DNA from: Taishania pollutisoli
Lineage (GTDB): Bacteria; Bacteroidota; Bacteroidia; Flavobacteriales_D; Crocinitomicaceae
Reading direction: 5' to 3'
DNA length: 64,000 nucleotides
NCBI RefSeq assembly: GCF_014518315.1
Contig: NZ_JACVEL010000010.1
Coordinates: 62,001 to 126,000 of the forward strand
Positions 50,946-61,400 of the stretch are shown here, piece after piece. Each line of letters begins with the position of its first letter. Positions within the stretch are counted from its first letter, which is position 1. Both the position numbers and the translations under genes were made by a program. Below the pieces are notes generated by a model. That model was not told the DNA's origin, made no database searches, and saw only the letters and a list, made by a program, of their open reading frames with translations.

Positions 50946-53900
50946 ATGAAAAACAGACTGATATTCATCATCATAACGGCGTTTTTGTCATTTTCAAATG
51001 CTGTAAGCGCCCAAATAGATACAACATTTTGGTTTGCTGCTCCCTGGGTCACTCCAAGCCACGCGAATAATGTTCCTGTAGTGTTCCGGCTTTCCTCATT
51101 CGAGAACCCGACAACTGTAAGGTTATATCAACCGGCAGGTACATTTGATACAACTGTTGTGGTTCCTCCCAATTCACTGAATTCAGTATTTGTATCGCAC
51201 ATCATTAATACACTCGAAGCCAAACCTGCTAATACAGCGCTTGACTACGGGATAAAAATTGAAGCTGACACGCTGATTACGGTAGTGTATGAAGTTGTCA
51301 CCAATGTGAACAATCCGGAAACTTATTCATTAAAAGGAAGCAATGGTGTGGGGCTGGAATTTGTAACGCCGTTTCAGACCAGCTGGAACAACGGCTCTTA
51401 CTCTCCGATTGCACCTAAACAAATGTTCTGTATCGTGGCAACGGAGGATAATACAACCATCTGGATTACACCACGTGCTGCTATTGTCGGACATCCTACC
51501 GGTATAACTTACTCCATCACATTGGATAAAGGACAGGTGTATACGGCTGAAAACGTAACACAAGCAACAAGTGTTTCCGGCAATAATCTCAGTGGATCCA
51601 TCATTGTTGCGGACAAACCCATCGCGGTAACCATTTCCGACGACTCTGTTACCAACAGTGGCGGAGGATGCCGTGACTTAATGGGGGACCAGATCGTACC
51701 GGTCGAAGTCGTCGGAACGGAATATATTGTCAATAAAGGAAGCATGTATGTGGCTTCCAATGAAGGAATTTATGTGGTTGCTACTGAAAACTTCACGGAG
51801 GTTACCATTACAACCATCAACGGGACAAGTACGCACCTGTTGAATCAGGGAGATACGTGGAATTATGTCATTACGGAAGAATTAAATCACGTCCAGGCGG
51901 ACAAGCCGGTGTATGTACTACAGGCAAGCGGATTCGGATGTGAATTGGGAGCGGCCTTACTTCCTCCGATTAACTGTGCGGGCTCATCCCAGGTCAGTTT
52001 TACCAGAACAAATAACCAATCCTTTTTCCTCAACATTTTATGTCCGACATCAGCTGTAAACAACTTCCTGTTGAACGGAAGCAGTACACTGGTACCGGGA
52101 TCTGCATTTAATGTCGTACCCGGAACCGGGGGACAATGGAGCGGAACACAAATTTCGTTCAACACAACCGATCTTCCCTCAGGGGCAACCAACCTGATTG
52201 AAAACACATCCGACTTTTTCGCGTTGGGAGTTATCAACGGGGGAGCCGGTTCCGGGTGTTACTATCACTACATGTCCTCGTTTATCCGCAGAATCTATAC
52301 GGATGCAGGTACTGATACGACCCTCTGTAACGGAGCAAGTTCAATTGCATTAAACGGCGACATAAAAGGAGCAACTACAACAGGTATCTGGTCGGTGGTC
52401 AACGGAACGGGAACGTTTCAAAACGCAACGAATCTCACCACACTGTACTATCCGACTAACAGCGATTATGCACAAGGTGAATTGACCTTTGTACTAACTT
52501 CTACCGGTAATTGTAATGCTGTTACAGATACCATGCGGGTTGATTTTATCCAGGCACCGATCGTTACAGTAGATACTGATCAAACGTTTTGTAAAAACAA
52601 TATTCCGACGATTACCATTTCGGGAGGAGTGCAATTCGCTACTACCGCAATCTGGTCCGGAGGAAACGGAGGTGCGTTCGGAAATCCGAATGACCTGACA
52701 ACGACTTATACTCCTTCTCCCCTTGAATTAGCAGCAGACAGTGTTGCGCTGTTTTTAACCTCTGCAGGAAGTTTCTTTGCCTGTGAGAGCGATGTTGATA
52801 CGATAGTGCTGCATTTCACCCCGGCTCCGGATGTTTTTGCAGGTCCCGACCTGTTTATCTGTTCCGATGAAACCATTTTGAGCCTTTCCGGGACAATCGG
52901 CGGTGCCACAACGACAGGAGAATGGACAACAAACGGGAACGGTGCTTTCTCACCGAGTCAGTCGAATCTGACAACCGATTACCTAATTGACCCTGCTGAC
53001 ATTGCTTCCGGGTCATTTGTACTTGTATTGACATCAACCAACAACCAGGATTGTCTTGCTGAAGTGGATACGGTGTACGTAAATGTGACGGCACAACCGA
53101 CATTGGACATTACTTCTCAGGATTCCATTTGCTCTACCAGTGCACTTATTCCATTATCCGGTGTTATTTCCGGCGGGTTCGGAGCTCAGTGGTCGACGAA
53201 TGGATTCGGAAACATTTCGGATGTCAACGCGTTAAATACGTACTACAATGTCAGTTCTGTTGATACAACACTCGGATATGTTGATTTTTACCTGACAACA
53301 GTCGGTGTTTGTTCCGGTCAAATGGATTCCATCCGCGTTTATTTTGTAAATGCACCTGTTGTAAATGCCGGACCAGATCAACTATTGTGTGAAAATTCAG
53401 CCGTTCAACTGACAGGACAAATTTCAGGACCTGCACCGGCAGGAATGTGGTCTTCACTGGGAACAGGTTCATTTGTTCCGGGAAATGCATTTCTTTCAAC
53501 AATTTATTTTCCTTCCGCCGGAGATATTCTGAATGGTGGTGTGACACTACTACTCGAATCAACCAATAATTATGGTTGTGTCCCTGAAAATGACAGCCTG
53601 TTTATCACCTTCAAAGAGGTTCCTGAAGCAACATTCGCGGTTACACCTGTTTGCCAGGGAGCCAATGCTAATTTTATTGATCAGTCTACTTTCTCATCCG
53701 GAACGATCACCAATTGGGAATGGAATTTTGGAAACGGGACCACTTCATCGGTAAACAATCCGCAACATGTCTATTCAAACGGTGGAAATTACACCGTTCA
53801 GCTGGTCGTAACAGCTGATAACAACTGTACTGATACAATAACACAGAATGTAGTGATTTATCACCTGCCTGTTCCTGCATTTACGAATACGAATGCCTGT

Positions 53901-54626
53901 GAAATGAACGCCATTTATTTTACGGATCAAAGTACGCTTTCCTCCGGAACAGTAACGGGATGGCATTATGATTTTTACGGAATGGGGAACAGTTATGTCC
54001 AGAATCCTGAATTTGTATTCCAGATCCCCGGTGATTATCCTGTTACACTAACAGTTACGTCATCCGATGGCTGTTCGGCATCCATCACACAAAATGTAAG
54101 TGTTATTCAAAGTCCGGATGCCAACTTCTCTATGACTCCCAATCCGGCACTTGTCGGTCAGGATGTCTATTTCCAGGACTTATCATCAGGTACGAACCTG
54201 ACGAACTGGTATTGGGATTTTGGCGACGGAGCAGCTGATAACCAGCAAAATTCCTATCACGATTACTCAATGGGCGGTGTGTATACAGTTGTGCTTACTG
54301 TGACGGATGCCAATAATTGTAAGGATATTGTTTCACGCCAGATTTCAATCGAGCTGCTCCCGGTGCTGCCAACAGGTTTCACACCAAACGGAGATGGTGA
54401 AAACGATGTCTTTATCATCCGCGGAGGCCCTTTCAGATCTGTTGATTTCAAAGTATACAGTAATTGGGGAACCTTAATTTTCGAGACCAATGACTATACT
54501 GTGGGTTGGGATGGGACACACAAAGGAGAAAATGCACCTGTCGGTGTATATACCTGGACATTCGTTGTCGAAATGGGGAATGGTCAAATTGTAAAAAAAT
54601 CAGGGGATGTTACCCTTATAAGATAG
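50946..54626 (+). CDS. IgGFc-binding-like surface protein with PKD repeats and type B T9SS sorting domain (2)
   Basis: A 1226-residue paralogue of the protein at 46505. Signal peptide (FLSFSNAVSAQ); IgGFc-like region about 25-450 (YSLKGSNGVGLEFVTPFQTS, CIVATEDNTTIWITPR, LQASGFGCELGAALLPP). Five ninety-residue repeats (about 450-890; DAGTDTTLC, TTTGIWS, VLTST), three PKD domains (about 890-1138; WNFGNGTTSS, YDFYGMGNS, WDFGDGAAD) and a type B CTD starting LPTGFTPNGDGENDVFIIRG and ending KKSGDVTLIR. It is one repeat longer than paralogue 1. Its own PorP/SprF gene begins 6 bp after the stop, repeating the adhesin-PorP module. Confidence 0.9.
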   Translation: MKNRLIFIIITAFLSFSNAVSAQIDTTFWFAAPWVTPSHANNVPVVFRLSSFENPTTVRLYQPAGTFDTTVVVPPNSLNSVFVSHIINTLEAKPANTALDYGIKIEADTLITVVYEVVTNVNNPETYSLKGSNGVGLEFVTPFQTSWNNGSYSPIAPKQMFCIVATEDNTTIWITPRAAIVGHPTGITYSITLDKGQVYTAENVTQATSVSGNNLSGSIIVADKPIAVTISDDSVTNSGGGCRDLMGDQIVPVEVVGTEYIVNKGSMYVASNEGIYVVATENFTEVTITTINGTSTHLLNQGDTWNYVITEELNHVQADKPVYVLQASGFGCELGAALLPPINCAGSSQVSFTRTNNQSFFLNILCPTSAVNNFLLNGSSTLVPGSAFNVVPGTGGQWSGTQISFNTTDLPSGATNLIENTSDFFALGVINGGAGSGCYYHYMSSFIRRIYTDAGTDTTLCNGASSIALNGDIKGATTTGIWSVVNGTGTFQNATNLTTLYYPTNSDYAQGELTFVLTSTGNCNAVTDTMRVDFIQAPIVTVDTDQTFCKNNIPTITISGGVQFATTAIWSGGNGGAFGNPNDLTTTYTPSPLELAADSVALFLTSAGSFFACESDVDTIVLHFTPAPDVFAGPDLFICSDETILSLSGTIGGATTTGEWTTNGNGAFSPSQSNLTTDYLIDPADIASGSFVLVLTSTNNQDCLAEVDTVYVNVTAQPTLDITSQDSICSTSALIPLSGVISGGFGAQWSTNGFGNISDVNALNTYYNVSSVDTTLGYVDFYLTTVGVCSGQMDSIRVYFVNAPVVNAGPDQLLCENSAVQLTGQISGPAPAGMWSSLGTGSFVPGNAFLSTIYFPSAGDILNGGVTLLLESTNNYGCVPENDSLFITFKEVPEATFAVTPVCQGANANFIDQSTFSSGTITNWEWNFGNGTTSSVNNPQHVYSNGGNYTVQLVVTADNNCTDTITQNVVIYHLPVPAFTNTNACEMNAIYFTDQSTLSSGTVTGWHYDFYGMGNSYVQNPEFVFQIPGDYPVTLTVTSSDGCSASITQNVSVIQSPDANFSMTPNPALVGQDVYFQDLSSGTNLTNWYWDFGDGAADNQQNSYHDYSMGGVYTVVLTVTDANNCKDIVSRQISIELLPVLPTGFTPNGDGENDVFIIRGGPFRSVDFKVYSNWGTLIFETNDYTVGWDGTHKGENAPVGVYTWTFVVEMGNGQIVKKSGDVTLIR

Positions 54627-54632
54627 TGAATT

Positions 54633-55619
54633 ATGTATAGATTATTACTTATACCAGTCATTTTATATTCGCTTTCAGTCAAAGCACAAGATGCACATTT
54701 ATCGATGTATGATGCGGCTCCTTTGTTTCTGAATCCTGCAATGACGGGCGTGGTTGATGCCGATTTCAGGATTCACGCGCAGTACCGCACACAATGGAAA
54801 TCGGTTAATTTTAAACCGTATACTTCTTACCTGCTGAGTTACGATATGCCTATCAAAAAGTGGAGTTTCGGTGTTCAACTCAACAATTTCAGAGCCGGAT
54901 ACGGAAACTTTAATGTGTTACAGGGGCTGTTATCTACTTCCTATAATACAGGATTGGACAAGAAAAAAAATCACATGCTTTCCTTCGGTGTTCAAGCCGG
55001 TCTCGTACAAAAATCTGTTGAATACCAGCTGTTGTCGTTCAACAATCAGTATACCTTAACGGATGGTGGTCATTTTGATCAATCCATTGTTTCTGGTGAA
55101 AATTTTGACCGGCAAACGATTTATATTCCTTCGGTCAATGCGGGAATTCTATACTATTACGCGAAGCAGAATGCACGTTTGAATCCGTTTGCAGGTATTT
55201 CTGCATTCAACCTGCTCCACTCCAAAGAATCGCTTTACGGCCTGGACAATCGCTTACCGTTACGCTTTTATGTACATGTCGGAACCCGGATCAACATCAC
55301 GGAAACATTCTACCTGATTCCGAAGGTATTGATCATGCAGCAAAAGAAGTTTCATGAGCAAACCTATGCACTGGAAGCAGGTTATTACATGAAAAACAGT
55401 AATTTTTACTTGTTGGGAGGTGTCATTTTCAGAGCAAAAGATGCGCTGATTGCTACCATTGGGGGAAAACTGGATCGCTTTACGCTGAAAGTCGGGTACG
55501 ATATCAATGTATCCACCCTGTCAACTGTTTCTACCGGAAGAGGAGGTTTTGAAATCTCCCTTACGTATGTGCATAAAAAACGAGAAAATCAGTACGAGAA
55601 AATCTGCCCGAGATTATAA
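54633..55619 (+). CDS. PorP/SprF family T9SS outer-membrane protein (2)
   Basis: A 328-residue PorP/SprF protein, distinct in sequence from the first. Signal peptide (LLLIPVILYSLSVKA), the family opening QDAHLSMYDAAPLFLNPAMTGV and HAQYRTQWKSVNFKPY, then barrel strands, with a short basic tail. It lies 6 bp after adhesin 2 and 18 bp before the PorE-like gene. By analogy with SprF/SprB it should serve adhesin 2. Confidence 0.92.
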   Translation: MYRLLLIPVILYSLSVKAQDAHLSMYDAAPLFLNPAMTGVVDADFRIHAQYRTQWKSVNFKPYTSYLLSYDMPIKKWSFGVQLNNFRAGYGNFNVLQGLLSTSYNTGLDKKKNHMLSFGVQAGLVQKSVEYQLLSFNNQYTLTDGGHFDQSIVSGENFDRQTIYIPSVNAGILYYYAKQNARLNPFAGISAFNLLHSKESLYGLDNRLPLRFYVHVGTRINITETFYLIPKVLIMQQKKFHEQTYALEAGYYMKNSNFYLLGGVIFRAKDALIATIGGKLDRFTLKVGYDINVSTLSTVSTGRGGFEISLTYVHKKRENQYEKICPRL

Positions 55620-55637
55620 TATTACTCCGATCATCTA

Positions 55638-57734
55638 ATGAAAAAATTTGTCTTCTTCCTCTTTTGGTTAACTCACATAACCGGGTTTTCACAATCAAAG
55701 ACCGTGTGGCTAAATACGGCCGATAATTACTTTGCAAAAAAAGATTACCAAAACGCGTTGATTCACTATCAATTGGTACTCAATGATACTATCGCGTTGA
55801 ATGAACTGATCCTGCCGTACGAAACCCAAATTTCGAACCGGTCCCTGTCCAAAAAAGCAACCGAAAAAGCAGGAAAATCGGTTACACTGGAGGAATATAC
55901 CAATCACCAGATTGCTTTGTGTTATCAATATACGTTTGATTACAAACGTGCGGAGGAGCAATTGGCAAAAACCTATACTTCCCCGGGGTACCCGGAAGAC
56001 GCTTTTCTGTATGGAAATGCGTTAAAAAACAACCGAAACTATAGCAAAGCAATCGACATCTACGAAGGGTTTATCCGATCATACACGGGTGGAGATTCTC
56101 TGATTGCGCTTGCTAAAATTGCGTTGCAGGGCTGCGTATATGCATTGGACGAAAACCAGGTAAAAACAGAAGTAACCGTTCAATTGGCGACAGATTCAGT
56201 ATTCAACGAGGGAACTTCTTCCTTCGCTGTTTCGTATTTCGGCGGTGAAGACCGGGTCATGTTTACTTCTGCCCGTCCGCACGGTGTTATTTTGAAACCG
56301 GAACAACAATCTGAATTTTTGTGTGATGTATACTGGACGGAAAAAGACGATAACGGAAACTGGAAATCAGCAACGAATTTCGGACGTCCGATGAACAGTG
56401 CCCAACACGATGCAGCGTCGGCTGTGAATAACAACAATACTATTTTTTATACCCGCTGGAGTGATGCCAACCGCAAGGAACAAAGCATTTTCCTGGCACG
56501 GATGATGAATTTCATGTTCTTTGAAGCATATAAACTGGATGAACGTGTGAACCAACCTGGTTATGTTTCCATGCATCCTTTTATATCAATGGATGGAAAA
56601 ACACTGTTCTTTTCCAGTAATCGTCCCGGAGGACAGGGAGGAATGGATCTTTGGAAAATTGCATTGGATACACTGGGAAATATTGTGGGAAATGCCGAAA
56701 ACTTAGGTGCTTCGGTTAACTCTCCTGCCGATGAAATCACACCGTTTTTTCACGAAGCCACCTCTACCCTGTTTTTCAGTTCCAACGGCTACAATTCCAT
56801 CGGGGGATACGATGTATTCAAATCGAATTATGACGGTCAACAACTTGCTTATACGGCTCCCGTTAACCTGGGAACTCCCGTTAACTCCAGTAATGATGAT
56901 ACTTATATGATCTGGGATACCAAGCTAAAAAAAGGATTTCTGTCTTCCGACAGGGAACCGTGTGAGTTTGGGCATTGCTACAACATCTACGAAGTAGAAA
57001 ACAGCGCGATTGTCATTACACTGGAAGGATATACGTTTGTAAAAGGAACCGAAACCATTCTTCCCAATGCCACCATTACAATAAAGGATGTAAAAGGCGT
57101 CAAAGATCAATACGTGGTCAACTCCAACCAGGACGGATACTACACTGTTCGCATTACCATTGGTGAAGAAATCTTTATGAAGGCACAAAAAGATGGTTAT
57201 TTCGCGGATGCTGCTGTCATCAATACAGAATTGATAACGGAATCAACGACATTGCGACAGGATTTTTACCTGGAACAAATTCCGCAAAAAGAAATAAAAA
57301 TAGATGGAATCGAATATGATTTTGATTCGGATAAATTACGTCCGGTATCTATGGAAATTCTGGATAAACTGTATCAATTCCTGGAACTGAATGAAAACCT
57401 GATTGTAGAGATCAACTCTCATACGGATTACAAAGGGAGCGATAAATACAATATGAACCTTTCTGTAAAACGTGCGCAATCGTGTGTGAATTACCTGATC
57501 GGGAAAGGAATTGATTCCAAACGTCTCGTTGCAAAAGGCTATGGAGAAACACTTCCAACGCATTATGTGACACCAGAAAAAACACCGATATTGGATCAAA
57601 ACGGAAATGAGCTTATTCTGACAGAAAAATTCATTCTCACTTTATCAAAAGAAGAGCAGGACAGGGCGAATCAGTTGAACAGAAGGACAGCATTTAAAGT
57701 TGTCGGTGAGAACTTCAACCTGGAATCGAAATAA
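55638..57734 (+). CDS. PorE-like T9SS-associated protein (TPR, propeller, carboxypeptidase-like domain, OmpA)
   Basis: A 698-residue periplasmic protein with the domain order of PorE (PG1058 of Porphyromonas gingivalis). After a signal peptide (FWLTHITGFSQ) come TPR units (about 20-175; AKKDYQNALIHYQLVL, NALKNNRNYSKAIDIYEGF), a PD40-type propeller (about 180-450; FISMDGKTLFFSSNRPGGQGGMDLW, STLFFSSNGYNSIGGYDVF), a carboxypeptidase-regulatory-like domain (about 455-550; LPNATITIKDVKG) and a C-terminal OmpA domain (about 560-690; IEYDFDSDKLRP, HTDYKGSDKYNMNLSVKRAQ) with the peptidoglycan-binding pattern. PorE-type proteins anchor T9SS parts to peptidoglycan. It is the last gene of the five-gene cassette. 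Confidence 0.88.
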   Translation: MKKFVFFLFWLTHITGFSQSKTVWLNTADNYFAKKDYQNALIHYQLVLNDTIALNELILPYETQISNRSLSKKATEKAGKSVTLEEYTNHQIALCYQYTFDYKRAEEQLAKTYTSPGYPEDAFLYGNALKNNRNYSKAIDIYEGFIRSYTGGDSLIALAKIALQGCVYALDENQVKTEVTVQLATDSVFNEGTSSFAVSYFGGEDRVMFTSARPHGVILKPEQQSEFLCDVYWTEKDDNGNWKSATNFGRPMNSAQHDAASAVNNNNTIFYTRWSDANRKEQSIFLARMMNFMFFEAYKLDERVNQPGYVSMHPFISMDGKTLFFSSNRPGGQGGMDLWKIALDTLGNIVGNAENLGASVNSPADEITPFFHEATSTLFFSSNGYNSIGGYDVFKSNYDGQQLAYTAPVNLGTPVNSSNDDTYMIWDTKLKKGFLSSDREPCEFGHCYNIYEVENSAIVITLEGYTFVKGTETILPNATITIKDVKGVKDQYVVNSNQDGYYTVRITIGEEIFMKAQKDGYFADAAVINTELITESTTLRQDFYLEQIPQKEIKIDGIEYDFDSDKLRPVSMEILDKLYQFLELNENLIVEINSHTDYKGSDKYNMNLSVKRAQSCVNYLIGKGIDSKRLVAKGYGETLPTHYVTPEKTPILDQNGNELILTEKFILTLSKEEQDRANQLNRRTAFKVVGENFNLESK

Positions 57735-57755
57735 ACAATACCACGGAATGATGCA

Positions 57756-57800
57756 TTACTGCTGATCGACAGAAGATCAGTAACTTATTTTTTTATTTTT
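57756..57800 (+). terminator. Terminator after the T9SS cassette
   Basis: CTGATC (57762-57767) pairs with GATCAG (57775-57780); TTAC/GTAA extend the stem across a bulge. ATTTTTTTATTTTT follows. Confidence 0.6.
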
Positions 57801-57870
57801 CTGTTGGCTGTTGATTCAGGTAATCTTTTTTGTACGACCTTTGTAGGGTTAACACATTAATCTATTGTTT

Positions 57871-58455
57871 ATGAAACTATTTTTTACACTTTTAGTCGTA
57901 GGATTGAGTACCTTTTCATACGCTCAGCAAACGTTCAACATTACCTGGATGATGGGAATTACCCTGGAACAGGCAAGTGTCACAATCAACACGGGAGACA
58001 TGATTGTATGGACGTTGGGAGACGGCGCTCCACATACTGTTCAGTCAGAAGATCCGGATGCTCCGGGTACATTTGGAAGCGGTCCGATGCAGGGAAGCGG
58101 ACAGACGTATCAATTTACCTTTAACGATGTCGCTGTTATTGATTACCATTGTGGAGTTCATGGCTCTATGCAAGGTGTAATAACCGTTGTAGAAGCCTTG
58201 AGTGTTGAGGAAAAATTCGCAGCCAATCTGAAGTATTACCCGACAATTACCTCTTCAAAATTGACAATCACTTCCTTATTACCGGTAGAGCGTTACGAAA
58301 TTTACGACGCACAAGTACGCAAAGTGGCTGAAGGAGTGTTCACCAATGTCAATTACTCGATCCTCGATGTGTCAGCACTTTCAACCGGTGTTTATTTTGT
58401 AACCGTTGTTTCAAAGGATGAGCTGAAAACAGCTTTCAAAATCGTGAAAGAGTAA
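57871..58455 (+). CDS. Secreted amicyanin/plastocyanin-like copper protein with type A T9SS sorting domain
   Basis: A 194-residue protein. The ATG at 57871 starts the signal peptide (MKLFFTLLVVGLSTFSYAQ), though the frame opens two codons earlier. Residues 20-112 form a cupredoxin: one His in DGAPHTVQSEDP and the Cys, second His and Met in DYHCGVHGSMQG. The C-x2-H-x2-M spacing is that of amicyanin, so a type 1 (blue) copper site is expected. Residues about 120-194 look like a type A CTD (LKYYPTITSSKLTI, YEIYDAQVRKV, LSTGVYFVTVVS, KIVKE), which would place the copper protein outside the cell or on the surface. It lies 136 bp after the PorE-like gene, beyond a terminator. Confidence 0.85.
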   Translation: MKLFFTLLVVGLSTFSYAQQTFNITWMMGITLEQASVTINTGDMIVWTLGDGAPHTVQSEDPDAPGTFGSGPMQGSGQTYQFTFNDVAVIDYHCGVHGSMQGVITVVEALSVEEKFAANLKYYPTITSSKLTITSLLPVERYEIYDAQVRKVAEGVFTNVNYSILDVSALSTGVYFVTVVSKDELKTAFKIVKE

Positions 58456-58456
58456 C

Positions 58457-61400
58457 TCAGAAAAATGCCCTCACTTCCATTCCTGCGGAGTGGATCATTT
58501 TATTGTCTTTCGATTTTCTTCCGTTGTATTGGATGGACAACTGGAGGTTTTTAGAAATTAATCGCTGGTATCCGAGGTTCCAGGTGTAATTGATTCCGGG
58601 CTTCAGTGATTCAAGCATTTCAAACCCCAATGCGGAATTCTGGATTCCGCCGTATGTAATCGAAATCATTTTGAATTCAGCCTGCAAACTCCCTTTTTCG
58701 GCTTGATTGAATTTTAAATTGGTTCCGATTTCTCCAATGTAGGCAGACTCGCCTCCGAATTCTTCGCTGTTGTGTTTCTCTTCGTACCTTCCCGTCAGCG
58801 CAACACGGAATGCGGTACTTGTCTGCAAACTCAGAGTCGGCTTGATGGTATTGTAATCAATACTGAAGTTTCGTCCGGTTGTGTAATCGGCAATGGCTGT
58901 CTTATTCCCGATCTGCCCTTTTCCTTCCACTGCAATTTTTTTGGTGATGTTCCACCGGAAGTTCAGTTCATGAAATTCATTTTCCCTGGAGTCAAAACCA
59001 CTGGCCAGCAAGGTTTTATTCTGGTTTCTCTGATACGTCCAGTCAACGCTCACAATGGACGACGTTCGATTGAAGTACAATGTATTTCTAAAGTCGTATG
59101 CCGTGGAAATCAAACTGGTATCCCGTACATTTGTTGCAAACGGGTTGAAGGCATTCGCTCCGTCGAAGAAGTTGGTCTTTCTGTTGATGCGAATCCTGAT
59201 TTGATCCGATACCCGCGACAGGACTTTCAACACGCCTTTTTTAGTTGCCCAGATACGTTCCGGCCTCCAGAAAACAGACTGATTAAATTCATTGGTATAT
59301 GTCTTGGTATATTCATTACTTGGGGTGAACACACGCACATAACTCGCCTGATCGACGTATTGCGCAATTTCAAATTCATTCAGATCTTTTACCCCGTCAT
59401 TGTTGTAGTCAATCCAGGTATAGATTCCCTGTCCGGCGTTTACCTGGATGTACATAAACTCCCGCTTTTGCTCCAATCCCGAACCTACCTCATAAAATGT
59501 GTTCCATGTAAATGCAGTTTTCCACAGCCTCAATTCGTAATCGATTCTTCCCAGGATTGAATTCTCGGGCGTCTGGTTAATCAAAGTATTGTCGATGATT
59601 TTAAGTTGCCTGTAACTGGTCAGAATATTCAGTGTCTGGTTTTTCATTTCGGTCAGTTTCACCTCCCCTCCGGCTGTCTGCGCTCTTGCAGCGGTTTTCA
59701 ACTCAAAACTGTCGGAAATCCAGTCGTACCGTTCTCTGTAAAAAACACGGTATTTATTCTTGATGGAATCACCGTTTTCGATGTAAAACTGGTAATCCCA
59801 GAACTGGTAGCTGTTTTTTGCCAGGGGCATGGTTTCAGCGGTAAATGTATTGCGTTCATGATCATCCTGGTAACCGATTCGCAACCACTTCAGGTTCTGA
59901 GAAAGGTTTGTTTTATGACGAAGAAACTGGCTTTTTTCGGTTGCGGTGCTCTGCAGATAACTGCCATCCCAGGTCGCACGGAATCCTTTTTGCTGCCACC
60001 TTCCGTTTAAAGCCGTCCGATATCCTTCATAATTGCTTCCAATCATGAATTGTTGCCCTTCCAGGTTCATGTTTCCGTAGTTTTTGTTAACGAAATTCGC
60101 TCCCAGTGTTGTTGCAATCTGATTTCCGGTATATCCTTTACTTCTCGTATTCCAATCCCGGTCAAATTCTACTGCCCGGTACTGTTCAATCGGGGTGAAA
60201 TTCTTTTCCAGGGCCTCAACATCCAGTTTTGTATCCAGTAACCATTTATTCAGGGAATCTTTGGAGAGGGGAATTTTGCCCGATAATTTTGCCCTGGCAG
60301 CGTATCCGTGATCGTCTTTGCTATCGTACCTGGAAAACGTATTGATGTCATTATTGGTATATGAAAGTTCCGTTTCCGCAGATAAGAAACTGGTGATTTT
60401 GTACCTTGCTCCTGCCGTAACCATCTGTCGTTTTTTCGGTGTAATCATCAAACGATAGGGTTCAAAATCTCCCTGGGGAATGCCACCTACCGGAGCGACC
60501 CACACGTGCACTTTTCCGGTAGCGATGTATTCTTTCAACACGTAATTTCCTTTATTGGGTCCCACATTTACAAATGTAGCCCTGTAGACAGCCAGTTGCG
60601 GGTTGACGGAATGTACCAATACGGAATCATACCCTAATGTATCAATCATCCGGTACAATACCTGATTTTCCAGGTATCCGACAGAATCAATACTGGAAAT
60701 CTGCGCCAGGTTCAGTGTATCTCCGATCTCAGACAACAATTGTTTTTGCCCTGCTGTTAAATCTTGTTGAATTGTTTGGTTTTTGGCATCTTGTTCAGAA
60801 TAAGCATTTAGCCAGAAATCAAGTTTTTTAGACTGATAACGGTTCGCCGTTTGAATCAACGAACGTGCATAATTTTGGTCCGAATACTGAAATTCAACAA
60901 CAATCCGTGAATCTTTTGTGATCTGATTTCGGGATGTAAAAATCAATTCCGCAGAATTATAATTGATGATGTAGTCAAATTCCTGTCCCCGTTCCAATAA
61001 TCGCCCATCAATATATACACGTTCCGTTCCCCCCAAAATAATAATAAACGGTTCATTCTCTGCTCCGACCAGCCGGTATGGTCCCTGGTTGCCTTCTACT
61101 CCCTGTACGACCTGCCGTTGAAATTTTCCTTTTGAAAACGCTCCGGAAACTTGCGTGGTCCATCCTTTTCCTTCTTCGTTTTTAAAGTCATACCCGATGG
61201 TCAATCCCTGTGCTCTTTTTTTGTAGTTCATGAAATAACCGTGTGGTTTATCAATCCAGAAGTCACCGGCAATCAATTTTAAACGATCATTGTAGACCTG
61301 GATAAATACCTTGTCAAATTCTTGTAATTTGTTTGTGTTTCCTTCCGGTTGAATCGGAATGTTATCATCAGAGACGGAAGCCAGTAATTTCAAATTAGGC

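Noticed and set aside
58772-59560. A 262-residue open frame on the forward strand
   Set aside because: Lies antisense in the large outer-membrane protein gene, is rich in Cys, Arg and Phe, and resembles a chance shadow frame.
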